Assembly (NCBI GenBank): GCA_047495785.1
Contig: JBLDXI010000007.1
Coordinates: 868,001-932,000 of the forward strand
Reading direction: 5' to 3'
From: Lepidodermella squamata
Taxonomy: Eukaryota; Gastrotricha
Length of the DNA stretch: 64,000 nucleotides
The notes below the pieces were generated by a model that was not told the DNA's origin, made no database searches, and saw only the letters and a program-made list of their open reading frames with translations. Numbering within the stretch: position 1 is the stretch's first letter; the number at the start of each line of letters is the position of its first letter. Both the position numbers and the translations under genes were made by a program. Shown here in pieces: positions 10,440 through 21,454 of this stretch.

Positions 10440-11011
10440 TTAAAATTCATCAATCTATTTATTAAGAGGTGATCGTCATAAAAAGGGAGTACGGAGTGAA
10501 CTGGATAATACATTGCCCCTTCAAAATTAAGGAAAATTTAAAAAATCACAATTTCAGAAACAAAATAGTTTGAGATAAATCTGAACATTTTCTTTTTATT
10601 TTCGACCTCCGGATCCAGCAATCGCTTGGTCCAAAGTGTTGAAACCCTTGAAATTTGCGATATTCACATTAACTTTGAATTTAAAAAACACATAAACAGC
10701 TTGCGAATTACGGCGCTTGAACTGTCATTTTCAAAGCAACATGTGCTGCGGTCTAGAGCTCAGCTTCGAATAGGGTACCATATACGGAGAGGAGTGGCAA
10801 TTTAATAATATTTTAAAAATCTAAAAATGTTTAATAAGCTGGAATGTTTAATATGAATTAATGGGCACATAATATAAATAATTTGGACATGATTCAAGTA
10901 TTATAAAGGTGAACCTCATAGGCGAACAAAGTAAAATATCTTAACAAATTCGAATTACAATAGGTATGCATCATTCGACCCCCATGTCATCAATAAATCG
11001 ATGCCAGAACT
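10440..11011. other. Intergenic region between F5 and F4
   Basis: The spacer is about 570 bp and AT-rich. Apart from an ankyrin-exon relic at 10596-10790 I see no gene, no RNA gene and no convincing repeat. Confidence 0.5.
10596..10790 (-). pseudogene. Relic of an ankyrin exon 3' end
   Basis: On the minus strand this reads FKRRNSQAVYVFFKFKVNVN, then GFNTLDQAIAGSGGRK and a stop. This matches the ends of A- and B-type ankyrin exons (KRR.AEAIKVLLKRKADVNVKDSDG.TALDYAI). Just upstream a LFEAEL stretch matches the preceding FEAGLDPN repeat but in another frame and with a stop. No other exons of this copy remain, so it is the tail of a dead gene. Confidence 0.65.
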
Positions 11012-12846
11012 TCAACTTCTCACAAATAGCCTGCATTGTTTGAAATGGTTGAAAAGCTCGATCACATAACTTCTGCGATTCAACTGCAGTGCCGTTCGGC
11101 CTTCATTGTTTTTCACGTCCAAATCAGCGCCTCTAGTCAGAAGAAACACCAAAGGATCCATGGCGGATTCCGTCTCAACAACTCGCATCAGCAGTGAATT
11201 GCCGCTCGAATCCACGTCGTTCAAATTTGCGCCCGAACCTAGCAGCAGATCCAGGCATCTGTAGCTGAATCCATTACAGGTGGTTTGAAAAAGGCCATGG
11301 CTAATCAAGGAACGCTTAGAATAAGACGAACGAGCGTTCGGATCGCCGCCATTTGCAAGGTAGAGCGACAAAATTTCGATGTAATCGTTGCGCAGGGCAA
11401 GAGCGGCGCAATTAGGCGTGATGACACCGCCGTATCGGCAAATAATTTCCAAAAACGAAGCGCCCCTCCAACAAATGGATGACGACACGAGACCGTCGTT
11501 GAAATCTCGATACTCGCTGTAAACTCGTTCGTCCAGATCGTTAACTTCATCAGGGCCGTAGGCAATTATCAAGAGCGGGTCTTGGCGTAAAATCGATTCA
11601 AACTCATCTGGCGACCCACTGCCGATCATTCTCATCAATTTCACACGCTGTAGTAAAAAATATCCATATTGCTCCAGTTAAATTAAATAAACTTAATATT
11701 TAATTAATTTAAATAATTTAAAATTTAAATTAATTTAAATATTAAATAAATAATTTAATTAATTTAATTATTAATATTAATCATTAATTAATTTATATGA
11801 ATATGAATATTAATTTATATGAAAAATACCATCTCATTGATTCGGAACAGGCTTGGAAAAACGAAGCGAAATGAAATTCCGGATAAATCGCTACTCCACA
11901 CAATGTATTTCACGGCACGTGGAACGTGAGACACGACCTCGAAATGCCAAAAGTTGCTCTGCCTATGAGCCACCTGATCATCGTAAAAAATCATTAAAGC
12001 GAGCTAGAATTTCATGAACAAACTTCGTTTCTTTCTAAAACTTGGAGGCTTCTGTCCAAGAAATAGAAAGCGCAATCTTGCCCTCTTGCAAAGCTGACTT
12101 TGACCTGCAACGGTAGGCAGAGCTTGTCGGTGATCTAATGGCGAGAATACAAAAAAGTATCAACCAAGAAAAAATTATAAAAAAACTTCTATCAAATTTT
12201 CCGGCAGTTTGATCAGCCACCAACGGGTACGACAATTTTTCCACGTGACGTAATACTGTTCCACATTTGCTTCATCTCCAACTACAGGATATTTGCTGGC
12301 AACGAATTCAAGGAATTCCGTAAGCGTCGGAATTTCTTCAGCAATTTTGCACAGGAAAACCTTTTCGTAGTTACCAACATGCAGCTCTTCCTCGCAAATG
12401 TCGTACGGTGGCTGGTCAATTTTGAACTTTCCAATGGCTCGATCCAAATAGTTGGCGCGAAAGTAGTTGCGCGACTTCATCAGCGATTTCAATCGATCGA
12501 TCGCATCTGCACTCACGAGAAATTTATTGGCATTATTGCGACCGAACTCTTGAATTAGCAGATGCTCCCAATAATAGTTGCTGTCCAGGAATGTGCGCCA
12601 CCTTAAAGCATGAAGCGACTCAATTAGGACGATATAACATGGGGCTAATCAAACATACTTTGAGCACACTAGGGAACAGCGCAAGAACATATCCGAGTTC
12701 CGCAAATTTAGGAAAATTTTTGTTCTCAGTTCGATTGGAAGATCTGTGATCCCGTCAAAAGGTTCCGGATGGCCTGGTTTGACAAGCTTTGCTGACGACT
12801 CGCAGGTAACATTGACAGCGTCTTCGGTAGAGCCTCGTTTTGACAT
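11012..12846 (-). CDS. F5: F-box/ankyrin protein (C-type)
   Basis: Exons about 12846-12658, 12602-12182, 12134-12024, 11973-11830 and 11654-11012. F-box: FDGITDLPIELRTKIFLNLR. Exon 2 carries WLIKLPENLIEV, exon 3 LCLPLQVKVSFARGQDC and FLDRSLQVLERN. Exon 4 has VPRAVKYIVWSSD and FRFVFPSLFRINEM. Ankyrins: ICRYGGVITPNCAALAL, LANGGDPNARSSYSKR, GSGANLNDVDSSGNS and LTRGADLDVKNNEGRT. The whole reading frame is open. Intron 4 contains a pure A/T tract (11690-11820). With upstream F6 it forms a C-A pair that repeats the F1-F2 order, consistent with duplication of a two-gene block. Confidence 0.83.
11690..11820. repeat. AT-only low-complexity tract in F5 intron 4
   Basis: About 130 bp built almost entirely of TTAAT/AATTTAAA words with one short GAATATGAATATTAA patch. 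It makes intron 4 of F5 longer than the roughly 50 bp typical of the family. Confidence 0.7.
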
Positions 12847-13409
12847 TAATAATTCTTCTAGATAGAAAATGCTGGGTCCATCAATTTACATAAAAAGCCG
12901 GTTATTAATCATGATATTAAGGGACAATAATTGCAATAAAAATAAGACGATGGGCACAATTATTTCGAAATAAAGGTTCTACGATATTTGAGCAACCGAG
13001 AAAAAGAAAAGGACTTTACAGCAACGATATAAGAGCAAAAGAAAAATAGAGAAAATAGACGCGTTTTCATGCTATGAAAAATTGGAGAAACGCCGTATGA
13101 AAAAGGTCTGTTGCGTCACACAATTGGGTCGACTACGCACTAATAAATATAACTGAACAATCGACTTTAAAAAATATTACCCAGCTTGGATAAAAGGCCT
13201 TTTTCATACGGCGTGTCTCAATTGTCTCTTCTGTCGTGAATTCGTGCTGCTCCTTTTTTCGTTGCGGAATTATCACTTTGAGATTAACTGTTAAATTTGC
13301 TCTTATGTCTTTGCTATCAAGTCCTTACTCTATTCACATGGATTGTGCAAATAGCGTAGAACCGATATAAAATCGCAACAATTAAACAGTTCATATATAT
13401 TGAAAATGA
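12847..13409. other. Intergenic region between F6 and F5, largely one MITE
   Basis: About 560 bp without coding sequence. Roughly 390 bp of it is the foldback element at 12975-13363; the flanks hold nothing recognisable. Confidence 0.6.
12975..13363. mobile_element. Foldback MITE upstream of F5
   Basis: The two halves pair over long imperfect arms. The outer arms are GGTTCTACGATATTTG (12975) against the reverse complement of CAAATAGCGTAGAACC (ending 13363). Middle arms are GGACTTTACAGCAACGATAT (13013) against GGACTTGATAGCAAAGACAT on the opposite strand. Inner arms are ACGCCGTATGAAAAAGG (13093) against the reverse complement of 13195-13211. About 80 bp form the loop. There is no ORF. This is a classic non-autonomous hairpin element; superfamily cannot be set without a clear target duplication. 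Confidence 0.65.
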
Positions 13410-14493
13410 TCATTTTTTGTCCTCTGGTTGTAAAAGCCGTCGAATTTCGTACTCAGGATCCATCTTCATTGCATAATCCACAGCGCTGAGACCCTTCGAA
13501 TCTTTGGCATTCACATCAGCCTTGTATTTCAACAAAACCTTGACCGCGTTTATATCACCACCTCTAACAGACACGATGAGCGCAGTTGAGGCCGATCCGT
13601 CCTTATTAATATAAGCCGTATCTGGATTCAGACCAGCTTCCAAAAGAATGGCGAACCGAGTCGGATGAGCGAAATTAAGAATGCTTTGGCCTTTTTTGTT
13701 GACACGGCTCAAATCAGCCCCGTGAGAAATCAATGCTCGCAACGGGTCGATAATCGACATTCCGGCCGCTCTCATAGCTAAGGTATTGCCATCTTTATCG
13801 GTTTCATTCACGTCTGCTCCGGCGGCGATCAGGGCTGAAATAGCTCCCTTTCGGTAGCAAAGACTAGGCCCCTTCTCTTGATGAAACAGGGTATACGCTA
13901 AGTAAGAGATACCCATTCGCAACTTCGCCGTTCCCATCGCCGCCTAGCGACATGTAAACCTTGACGATCTCGCCAAAGCCGTATCTCAACGCAAGAACTA
14001 GGTAAGACCGATCGAATGGCGCGCCATGAAGCATCAAAGTTTCAACAATTCCTCGGTTATTAGCACGAATAGCGTGATACATTGGCCCTTGGCCATGGCG
14101 ATAACGTGTTTCGTATAGGATATAGTCAAGATGGCCGGTTTCAACCTCCGACCCACGCAACAAATCAGGATCTTGCTTAAAAATAGGATCGATTAAAGAG
14201 GCCATTTTCATGCAAATCCTTTGGCACAGAGCAAGTCGCTGTAAAATAATAAAATTCAACGGTAAAAAAAAAATCAAAATTTTAAGCTTACCAGCTCATT
14301 GATCTTGCAAAGGCTGGGAAAGACCAGTCGAATGAACACGTCCCCGATATAGCAATTCCAGGCTAGATATCGCACGTTTGGTGGATAGTTTTGCAAGCTG
14401 ATCAAGTCACCGCTTACTTTCGAGTCGTAATCAGTTTCAGCGAACTAATTAAGACGAAAATAAAACATATTGCATCCATTGATAAGACTAAAA

Positions 14494-14755
14494 AACGATA
14501 GGAGTTCCGTTTAGTTTACTACGGTGTTGCCTGCTTAGTATTTTTAGGAAATTTTGTCAAAGGTTCATTTTCCGAAAATGCAATAGACGAACGAATTAAC
14601 AAACTAGGAAATGTATCAAAAAAGAAGAAAGGAAGATCGGCAGTTCTACGGCAAAATTTTGAAGCAGCTCATCAATTGGAAAATATAATCGCTGAAGTTT
14701 CGAGATCTGATATCAATTTTCATCGTTGCGAGAATTCAAAAGCTTGTAGCTGAAA
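14494..14755 (+). CDS. Small ORF in the F6 intron insertion, unrecognised
   Basis: An 80-odd codon open stretch without an obvious start, reading FVKGSFSENAIDERINKLGN, then KKKKGRSAVLRQNFEAAH and ending ENSKACS and a stop. After a frame change the next open stretch (about 14735-14910) continues RIQKLVAETIRLEVTAAH. Lysine-rich and partly helical in character, it looks like a decayed element gene with a frameshift or unspliced intron. No family recognised. Confidence 0.25.
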
Positions 14756-15364
14756 CAATTCGACTGGAAGTTACGGCCGCTCATGTCACACATTTTCTGA
14801 CTACTCAAGGTGTTTTAATCGACCTAAGGGCCGTCCCACCAAATCACGGTCTAATATATTTTCCGCCGGCCGCCGGTCGCGTAGTGTCAACTCGTGGTTA
14901 CTCGCGGTTGTAGGCTACTCAAATAGGATAGCTTTATCTGCCGAATTCAGCAGAGAAAGCAAACGGTTTGCCGCGAACTTGACATGTTAATTGCCGATTC
15001 TTCTATTTTCATACAGCGAATTCGTTCCAAATTTGCAGTGAAGCTGAATCAACGTGAAATGACGCCCATCTCTATTAGTAGCCCATTTTTAGGATTTTTA
15101 GGGCACAATTTACACATTGGCGGCGCGTGTTGAAGATAACGCAGGCATGTTTGCCGTTGGTCTCAAAATAAAGGGGCACCGTATTACTTGACCCCGAACA
15201 TCGAGCGGCGGGATTGGAAACCAAGCGTCGGTGGTGCCAATAATTCCGATTGGGAAAACACGCCTGGATTTGCTGTTAAAATCGATGCTACAACGATTTG
15301 CCCTGAGATTCGAGCATCATCTCTATACAAACTACTCGCTACGCAGATTCACAGTTAATCGTTT

Positions 15365-15802
15365 GTGTGCTTCGATGCACATCCCGGATTGCGATGCATA
15401 TCGGACTCGACAACGCCGCAACATCGATCAACCCATACGTCGGTATCAGCTTGGAGTTACAGTTGCGTATACAAGAAATTGCTATTTGAGGCTGCCCTCT
15501 TCGATAATGAGGCCTCAGATGCGGAGATCGATGAACAGAGCGACGAACAGGCGGAATTTGACGACGTTGGTGAAACCAGCTCCAGCTTGCCAAAAACAGG
15601 TAAGCGCACGGCCGCGTCACAAAAGATAACCGGAAAACGTCCAAGGAAGCTTAGTAATGAAACTGTCAGCAAACATGTCGTTGACGAATGTTCACAGACC
15701 TCAGCCGCGACTGACGACCTCGCGATCGAATCGAGCGCAGGTTGTTTCGTCTTCGTTGGTTTTCGAATTATAACTCTGTTTTTTATAACTTTATATAGAT
15801 GA
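15365..15802 (+). CDS. ORF with acidic and basic tracts in the F6 insertion, unrecognised
   Basis: From residue about 35 the ORF has an acidic segment (FDNEASDAEIDEQSDEQAEF) then a basic one (TGKRTAASQKITGKRPRKLS) and a Ser/Thr-rich stretch, a layout common in disordered nuclear proteins. The hydrophobic end (CFVFVGFRIITLFFITLYR) is probably intron read-through, since an AG followed by open sequence lies at about 15800. The overlapping plus-strand frame at 15231-15629 looks like a shadow. No family recognised. Confidence 0.25.
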   Translation: MCFDAHPGLRCISDSTTPQHRSTHTSVSAWSYSCVYKKLLFEAALFDNEASDAEIDEQSDEQAEFDDVGETSSSLPKTGKRTAASQKITGKRPRKLSNETVSKHVVDECSQTSAATDDLAIESSAGCFVFVGFRIITLFFITLYR

Positions 15803-16998
15803 TTCGCTACCTTCATCGGAAATAGCTGACACTAATAAAGATTTTTCACGTTTTTCATGTTACACCTAGAGATATAGTTAGACGAATAGACGGCGCCGAG
15901 TAGATTAGAATGGGACCTAGGCGCTGAACCCTGTCAAGGACCTAGTAAGATCCTACTGAGATCTCATGAGAACTTGTTAAGACGATACTACAATCTTAGT
16001 AAGAAGGCACCAAAGAGTCGTAGTAGGATCTTAGTAAGTCAGTTTTTCTTTGGGCATAAAAACCGATAAAATTGTAGTACAAACAGTAAAACCTACCGCA
16101 ATTTCTTGAACGACCTTGAAATTGGAATCCATCAGAAAGAGGGATCTGTTCTGGTGTCTCGGCCAAGTTGCAAACAATTGTATTGGTATGCAGAGTTTTT
16201 CCACAGCCTGAACACAGAAAACCGAATGATTAAGCAAATTTCCAACGAAAAATAGACTAACATTTCGGCACGAAGATGGAATCTTGACTAGATGGCAGTT
16301 GCCTCTGCAGCTGCTAACAATCGTGCTATCCGGATCAGCATCGCGGACCTCGTCGACGTACTCCGGGCAAACAATAGCAACAGATCGTACAAATTCAGGT
16401 AAATCCAATGCAGAAGCCCGCGTTTCGCTGTGGGCAGGATCACGCGTCGGAACTTTAATCTTGCAATTGTCATCAGGAACGAATATTGAAATTGTGAAAT
16501 CATTTTTAACTGGAGATTTGTGTGGAAAGTAAGGGCGAAAAATGCGCCGAACTTTCATGGCAGACCGAAGTTGGCTTAGGGCGCCTTCCGTTCGCAGAAA
16601 TGAAAAGCTCTTTTCAGCCGGGAATTCACGGAGAATCAGGCCCTCCCAAAATGAATCACTCCCCAAGAACGCTTTCCACCTTAAAATGAATTTTTTCAAC
16701 ATTTAATAACAAATCCTCATTGACCAACTTTCTGCAGACAAGTGCGCACCGGAGAAATAAGTCGCGATTTCTCAAGTAGAGAAATATTTTTCTTCGAATT
16801 TCAGGCGGCAAAGCGAACAGCAAATCGAACGGATCGGGATCGTCATAATTCGGAAATTTCGCGTACGGAGCACCTACAGAAGGATCGAAATGTTTCCTCT
16901 TTCGAGGCGGCATTCAATCCTCAAGTTAAATTCTAGAAAACCCAAGAGAATTAGATTGAAAAATTTATGGCAGAGCAAAAAACAACAACAATATTTTT

Positions 16999-19147
16999 TC
17001 AAGATTTTTTCAATTCATCGAGCAACTTGATAAATTCGTCAGATTTTTTCGATTGTTTCGCGTAGTCCATGGCAGTCAATCCCGCTGAATCTTTGGCATT
17101 CAAATTAATTTCGTAATTCTGCAGAATTTTAAATGGCCACTTGGCACCACGTTTCACAGCCGAAATCAAAACTGTGGTCTTCACGCCATCGGTATCTACA
17201 AATTGGGTGTTCGGATTCGCGCCAGCTTGTAATAAGATTCCAAGACCTCGAGAGCAAGCAAAAGTGATGGCAGTTTGGCCCTTTTTGTTGGCCAAGTTCG
17301 GATTCGCTCCAAAAGCCAAAAGCAGTCTAATGAAATTAATATATTTATTTTTGGCAGCTTTCATCAGCGGGGTGTTTCCATCTTCGTCGGCTTCATTCAC
17401 ATTCGCCCCAGAATTGACCAGGACCATTACTGGCGAACTTGAAGGTGGATCGCGTTTTTGATGACACAAAGCCAATTCCAGGAGCGATATACCAGCGGGC
17501 GTTTTCGCATTTGGGTCGCCGCCCCGATTGATGTAAACCTGGACAACTTCATCCAAACCGTATTGAATAGCCAAGATCACGTGACTTAAATCGAACGGAG
17601 CGCCATTCAGCAACAGCAGTTGGATGAGGTTTTTGTTATTACTTTGAACAGCATTGATCATTGGCCCATTCGACCGAATAAATTTACAATTTTGGCTGCC
17701 GAATCCATCGGGATCCGTCAATTTATCAATTTCCGAATCTCTCAACAAATCAGGGTCCTGTTTGAAGATAAGTCTGATTTCATCGGCAGACTGCCGGTAG
17801 ATAGCTTCCCCCAAGTCAGCACGCTGAAATAACAACAAAGTTGAACAAATGAATAACTAAATTTGAGTTTTAACCATATCGTTGATAATTGCTAATTTCG
17901 GAAACGCGAATCGAAGTGTAAGCTTGTAACTTGAACAGCTGGCAGCGAGGAAACGAGCTCCGGCTGGATATTTCTCGATGATTTTCAATTCTGGAGTGTC
18001 ACTTCCCCGATAAGCTGGAAACTGTGTTTGAACAGCTTACAAGAAAATCGAAAAGATGTATTAAAATAAATGAATAACCTCGTAAATTGATAACGCCTTT
18101 AAATTCGAGTCGAGGAAGAAAAGGTAACCAGAAGAGAAGCCAGAAAAGTTGTCGATCCACACTTCGAGGGGAATTTGCAGTTGATCCAGTGCCTTAATAT
18201 TAAGCAATTCGAAGCTTGTAAGTCATAAAGGAGGCCGAATATTTGCCCCACTGAAAATGAGGTTCCAGCATTAAAATTGAGCGATTACTCAAAGTTCCCC
18301 CCTGAACAGTTCGCGATGTATGATCCGCGAACTAGGAGGTATTTTGCGGAGCTCAGAACAGCAGATAAAAATTCTGGACCTGAGTGAACACGCGAAACCC
18401 GAAAAAACCCTAATCTGGGGAAATCTAGGGCTCGAGTTTCAAATTTAGTGCCGGAGACTTAATTTCAGGGTGCGTTCCAGGCGCATACATCTCAATTACA
18501 TACTTCTCGAAAAATAATCGGTAATTTGATTAGCCAATGGTTGTCAGAAACACCATCATGGCGGTATTCAACAACTGCGTCATAGTCTTGCTCCGGGTTC
18601 ATAATTTCCGGAATAGCAACCGGCACAGCCAGCAAGAACTCATCGAGCGGCAAAGCTTGGCAGCTTATCTCCTCTGCGGGATCGATTATTCTAGGCTTCG
18701 AAGACTGATCTGTGTCACTCGGAATGTAAATTGACACTGACTTGGTGCTGCGGCGAAGAGGCATGTAATTCGGCTTGAAAAGTGGCTCATTTTTCAAAGT
18801 CGTTCGCAAGTTGGCCAGAAAATTTTCCGAGCGAACAGCGGGCCAAATATCATCCCCTGAGAATTCGCGAAGAATCAAACCCTCCCAGAAGTGATCGCTA
18901 TTCAAATAATTGTTCCAGCTTAAAAATAATAGAAATAGAAAATTACTCGACCATATCGAAAAACTTACGCTTTGTTGACTAGACAGCATCTCCGAAAAAT
19001 GTCTCTCGTCCTCAGATAGAGGAATATTGACCGCTTGATCTCGGGCGGTAGCAGAAATAACAGATCAAAGCATTCATCTTCGGTGTTTGCTGTTTTTGAA
19101 TGCGAGTTCACTGAAACATTATCAAGTTTCCGTTTCCGTGGGGTCAT
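16999..19147 (-). CDS. F7: F-box/ankyrin protein (D-type)
   Basis: Exons about 19147-18969, 18918-18504, 18192-18079, 18036-17875 and 17823-16999; all frames open. I start at MTPRKRKLDN (19147), which matches the family's basic N-terminus, rather than at the in-frame Met at 19213. F-box: FDLLFLLPPEIKRSIFLYLR. Exon 2 contains WNNYLNSDHFWEGLILREF and SVSIYIPSDTD; exon 3 SGYLFFLDSNLKALSIYE; exon 4 YPAGARFLAASCSS. Ankyrins: RSNGPMINAVQSNN, LLNGAPFDLSHVIL, NRGGDPNAKTPAG, VNSGANVNEADEDGN, LAFGANPNLANKKG and LQAGANPNTQ. Intron 2 is long (about 310 bp) with no recognised content. Only 85 bp separate its stop from the F6 start. Confidence 0.83.
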
Positions 19148-19491
19148 GAAATTTATCGGGAAACGCAAAGGCCGTCGGTCGAATAACCAGATTTTAGGAA
19201 GGAATTTAGCCAATTAAAAACTATTTGTTGTCCGAGCGGGAAACCGCAACCTAAAAAATTAATAACGAAATAAAAAATGTTGGTAAATAAGGTGAGTTTG
19301 AGATGGTGATAAGTGCAATTTCGGAACTTTCGACTTCCGCCGATATAAAAATTATCAAGCCAGATATAAAAAAATTATCAAATTTCAATTTTTCAAAGCA
19401 ATTGAAAAATCAAATAATCAAACGCAAGGCAAATAGCAAATCAAGTTTTGTCAAATAACCACAACAATTCCTTCAGATCTCAATTCGGCTT

Positions 19492-21454
19492 TCAGCATTT
19501 CATATCAGTGGCTTGTTCCGCTTGAAGTTTCATTAACTCGCGAAGTAACTGCACAACGATAATCGACTTTCCCGGACGTCTAGCGTAGTCAATCACAGTA
19601 AATCCGTTCGAATCTTTGACATCGATTAGAGGCCTGCACTTCATTAAAGCTTTGATAGGCCAAATGACATTCCTTTTCACAGCCGAGATCAAAACGGTTG
19701 TCTCAGTGCCATCGGCGCTGTCAAGAAATCGCGTATTTGGGTCCATCCCACAACTCAACAACAACTTCAGATGCTCTGAGTCAACAAATGCTAGCACATT
19801 TTCACCATTTTTGTTCTTAAAATCGAAATTAGCTCCATTAAGCAGCAACAATTTGAAGGTTTCAATCGAATAAGATTTAGCAGCCTTTAGCAATAAGGTG
19901 TCACCATTCTCATCCACGTGATTGACATCAGCTCCGCCATCTATCAAGGCAGTAGCTGTTGTCATGCAAGCTGTTTCACCTTTCTGATGGAATAGCGCAA
20001 GCTCTAACAAAGATTTTCCGTCAGATGTTTCCGCATTTGGGTCTCCGCCTTTAGAAAGGTACAGTCTTACAACTTCTGTCAATCCAGCTTGAATAGCAAG
20101 GATCGCGTGGCTAATATCGAATGGAGTGCCGAATTTTATGAGGAGTTCCAGAATGCTGTGGTTGTTCTTCTGAATCGCGCTTATCATAGGCCCATTCGCA
20201 CGGACGTATTTGTCACGCATTCCGCAGTAGATTTTACGCGGATCCGATTCGGCGTAGAATCCCTTTGGATCTTTCAGCTGTTCAACCTCAGAGCCCCTCA
20301 TTAAATCCGGGTCTTGCTTGAAAACTGCTCCGATTTCATAGAACGAACGGCGGCAGATTGCGTCTCCGAGTTTAATCCGCTGAAATTTAAAAATAAAATT
20401 ATGAAGAAAAAAAATCGTTTTTGAACCACAAACCAGGTCGTTAATCTTAGCAAGATTTGGAAACACAAATCGGAGATTCTTGTGAGAAAAGTAGCTATTC
20501 GAGACCAAGAAGCGAACTCCAGGCGGGTAGTTATCGATGAATTTCAACGTTTTGTAAATTTGTCCATCGTGAAGTCGGCGGTCATTCAAAGATTCCTTCA
20601 ACTGCTATAAAGCACCAAACTGGCGATGATGGAATTTTCAAATTAGAACATAGTGTATACCTCCATGGTTGTCATGACATTTAATGTAGCATCGAGGAAG
20701 TAGATATTTTTCCGAACCTCTTCCCTGCCTAGCTCAAGGGGAATTTTCAAGCAATCAAACAACTAAAATATACAATTTTCAGAATTTCTAGTCGTCAAAT
20801 TTCAAGTGGTTTACCTCAAAACACCCAGTCGGTAGTTTCAACAGCCGAAATTCGCGGCATTCAACGCCGCAATCAAAGTCTTCGTTAGGTTCAAGAATTT
20901 CGGGAATGGCTATGGGCACAGCTTTCAAGAATTTCTCAAGATCAACATCAAAGGAATACAGCGATGAAGCTTCAGATTCAGTTAAAACTCTTGGGGCATT
21001 CGAGGAGTCGAACTTCATGGGGATATAAATCGAAACTGATTTCAATGGCCCAGATAAATTCGGTCGAAAAATTTCTTTAGTCTTCAGCGTCAAGCGCAAA
21101 TCGGACAGGAAGCCTTCACGCCTAACAAGGGACCGGTTCTCAGGATTTGGGAATTCACGAAGAATGAAGTCTTCCCAAAAGAAATCGCTATTCAAAAATT
21201 GATTCCACCTGAAGAAAATGGTAATTGAAACCATCAAATTGAAGCAAAGGAACTCACGATTTACAGACAACGATGCAATACCGAAAGATGTCTCTATTCC
21301 TCAAAAACAGGAAAATTGACTATTTTATTTCAGGTGGCAGTAGGTTAAAATGGTCAACTAGTTGCTTGTTGCTAGATTCGTTCGCTTTCAAGTCACTCAA
21401 ATCGATCATCAACCCATCATTAGCACCGCCGCTCTTTCGTTCACATGAAGCCAT
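19492..21454 (-). pseudogene. F8: F-box/ankyrin gene (D-type) with nonsense codon in the F-box
   Basis: Exons about 21454-21258, 21208-20815, 20763-20660, 20603-20437 and 20380-19492. Exon 1 starts MASCERKSGGAND and reads HFNLLPPEIK, then TAG at 21322-21320, then SIFLFLRNRDIFRYC. The paralogue F10 has CGG (Arg) at that codon. Other exons are open: WNQFLNSDFFWEDFILREF, RKNIYFLDATLNVM, YPPGVRFLVSNS. The ankyrins include RANGPMISAIQKNN, IDGGADVNHVDENGD, LLNGANFDFKNKNG and a C-terminal tail LMKLQAEQATDMKC. The stop precedes most of the protein, so no F-box product is expected unless it is read through or is a sequencing error. The very intact remainder suggests recent loss. Confidence 0.78.

Larger units (their letters stand above)
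14460..16090. mobile_element. Foreign insertion in intron 3 of F6
   Basis: Intron 3 is about 50 bp in most family members but about 1.65 kb here. The insert has plus-strand open stretches (about 14494-14755 and 15365-15802), the opposite strand to the host, and no recognisable transposase domain. I found no convincing inverted ends. Near its right side (15940-16045) AGTAAG/TAGTAAGATC words recur several times. The exact limits are uncertain. Confidence 0.45.
13410..16913 (-). pseudogene. F6: F-box/ankyrin gene (A-type) with frameshift in the ankyrin exon
   Basis: Exons about 16913-16740, 16681-16263, 16210-16100, 14444-14292 and 14238-13410. Exon 1 MPPRKRKHFDP with FDLLFALPPEIRRKIFLYL; exon 3 IPIQLFATWP and RSLFLMDSNFKVV; exon 4 FAETDYDSKVSGDLIS then YPPNVRYLAWN. 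The ankyrin exon is open from RLALCQRI to GEVANG, then the homologous continuation (ISYLAYTLFHQ...) is found one frame over. A one-base insertion in the CCC/GGG run near 13911-13914 explains this. The rest (SALIAAGADVNETDKDG, SHGADLSRVNKKG) is open to a normal stop. A sequencing error would give the same picture. Intron 3 is expanded by about 1.6 kb of foreign DNA, as in F2. Confidence 0.75.

Noticed and set aside
15231-15629. Plus-strand Arg-rich ORF in the F6 insert
   Set aside because: Overlaps the more plausible acidic/basic frame and is Arg/Ser-rich in the way out-of-frame translation of such DNA usually is.
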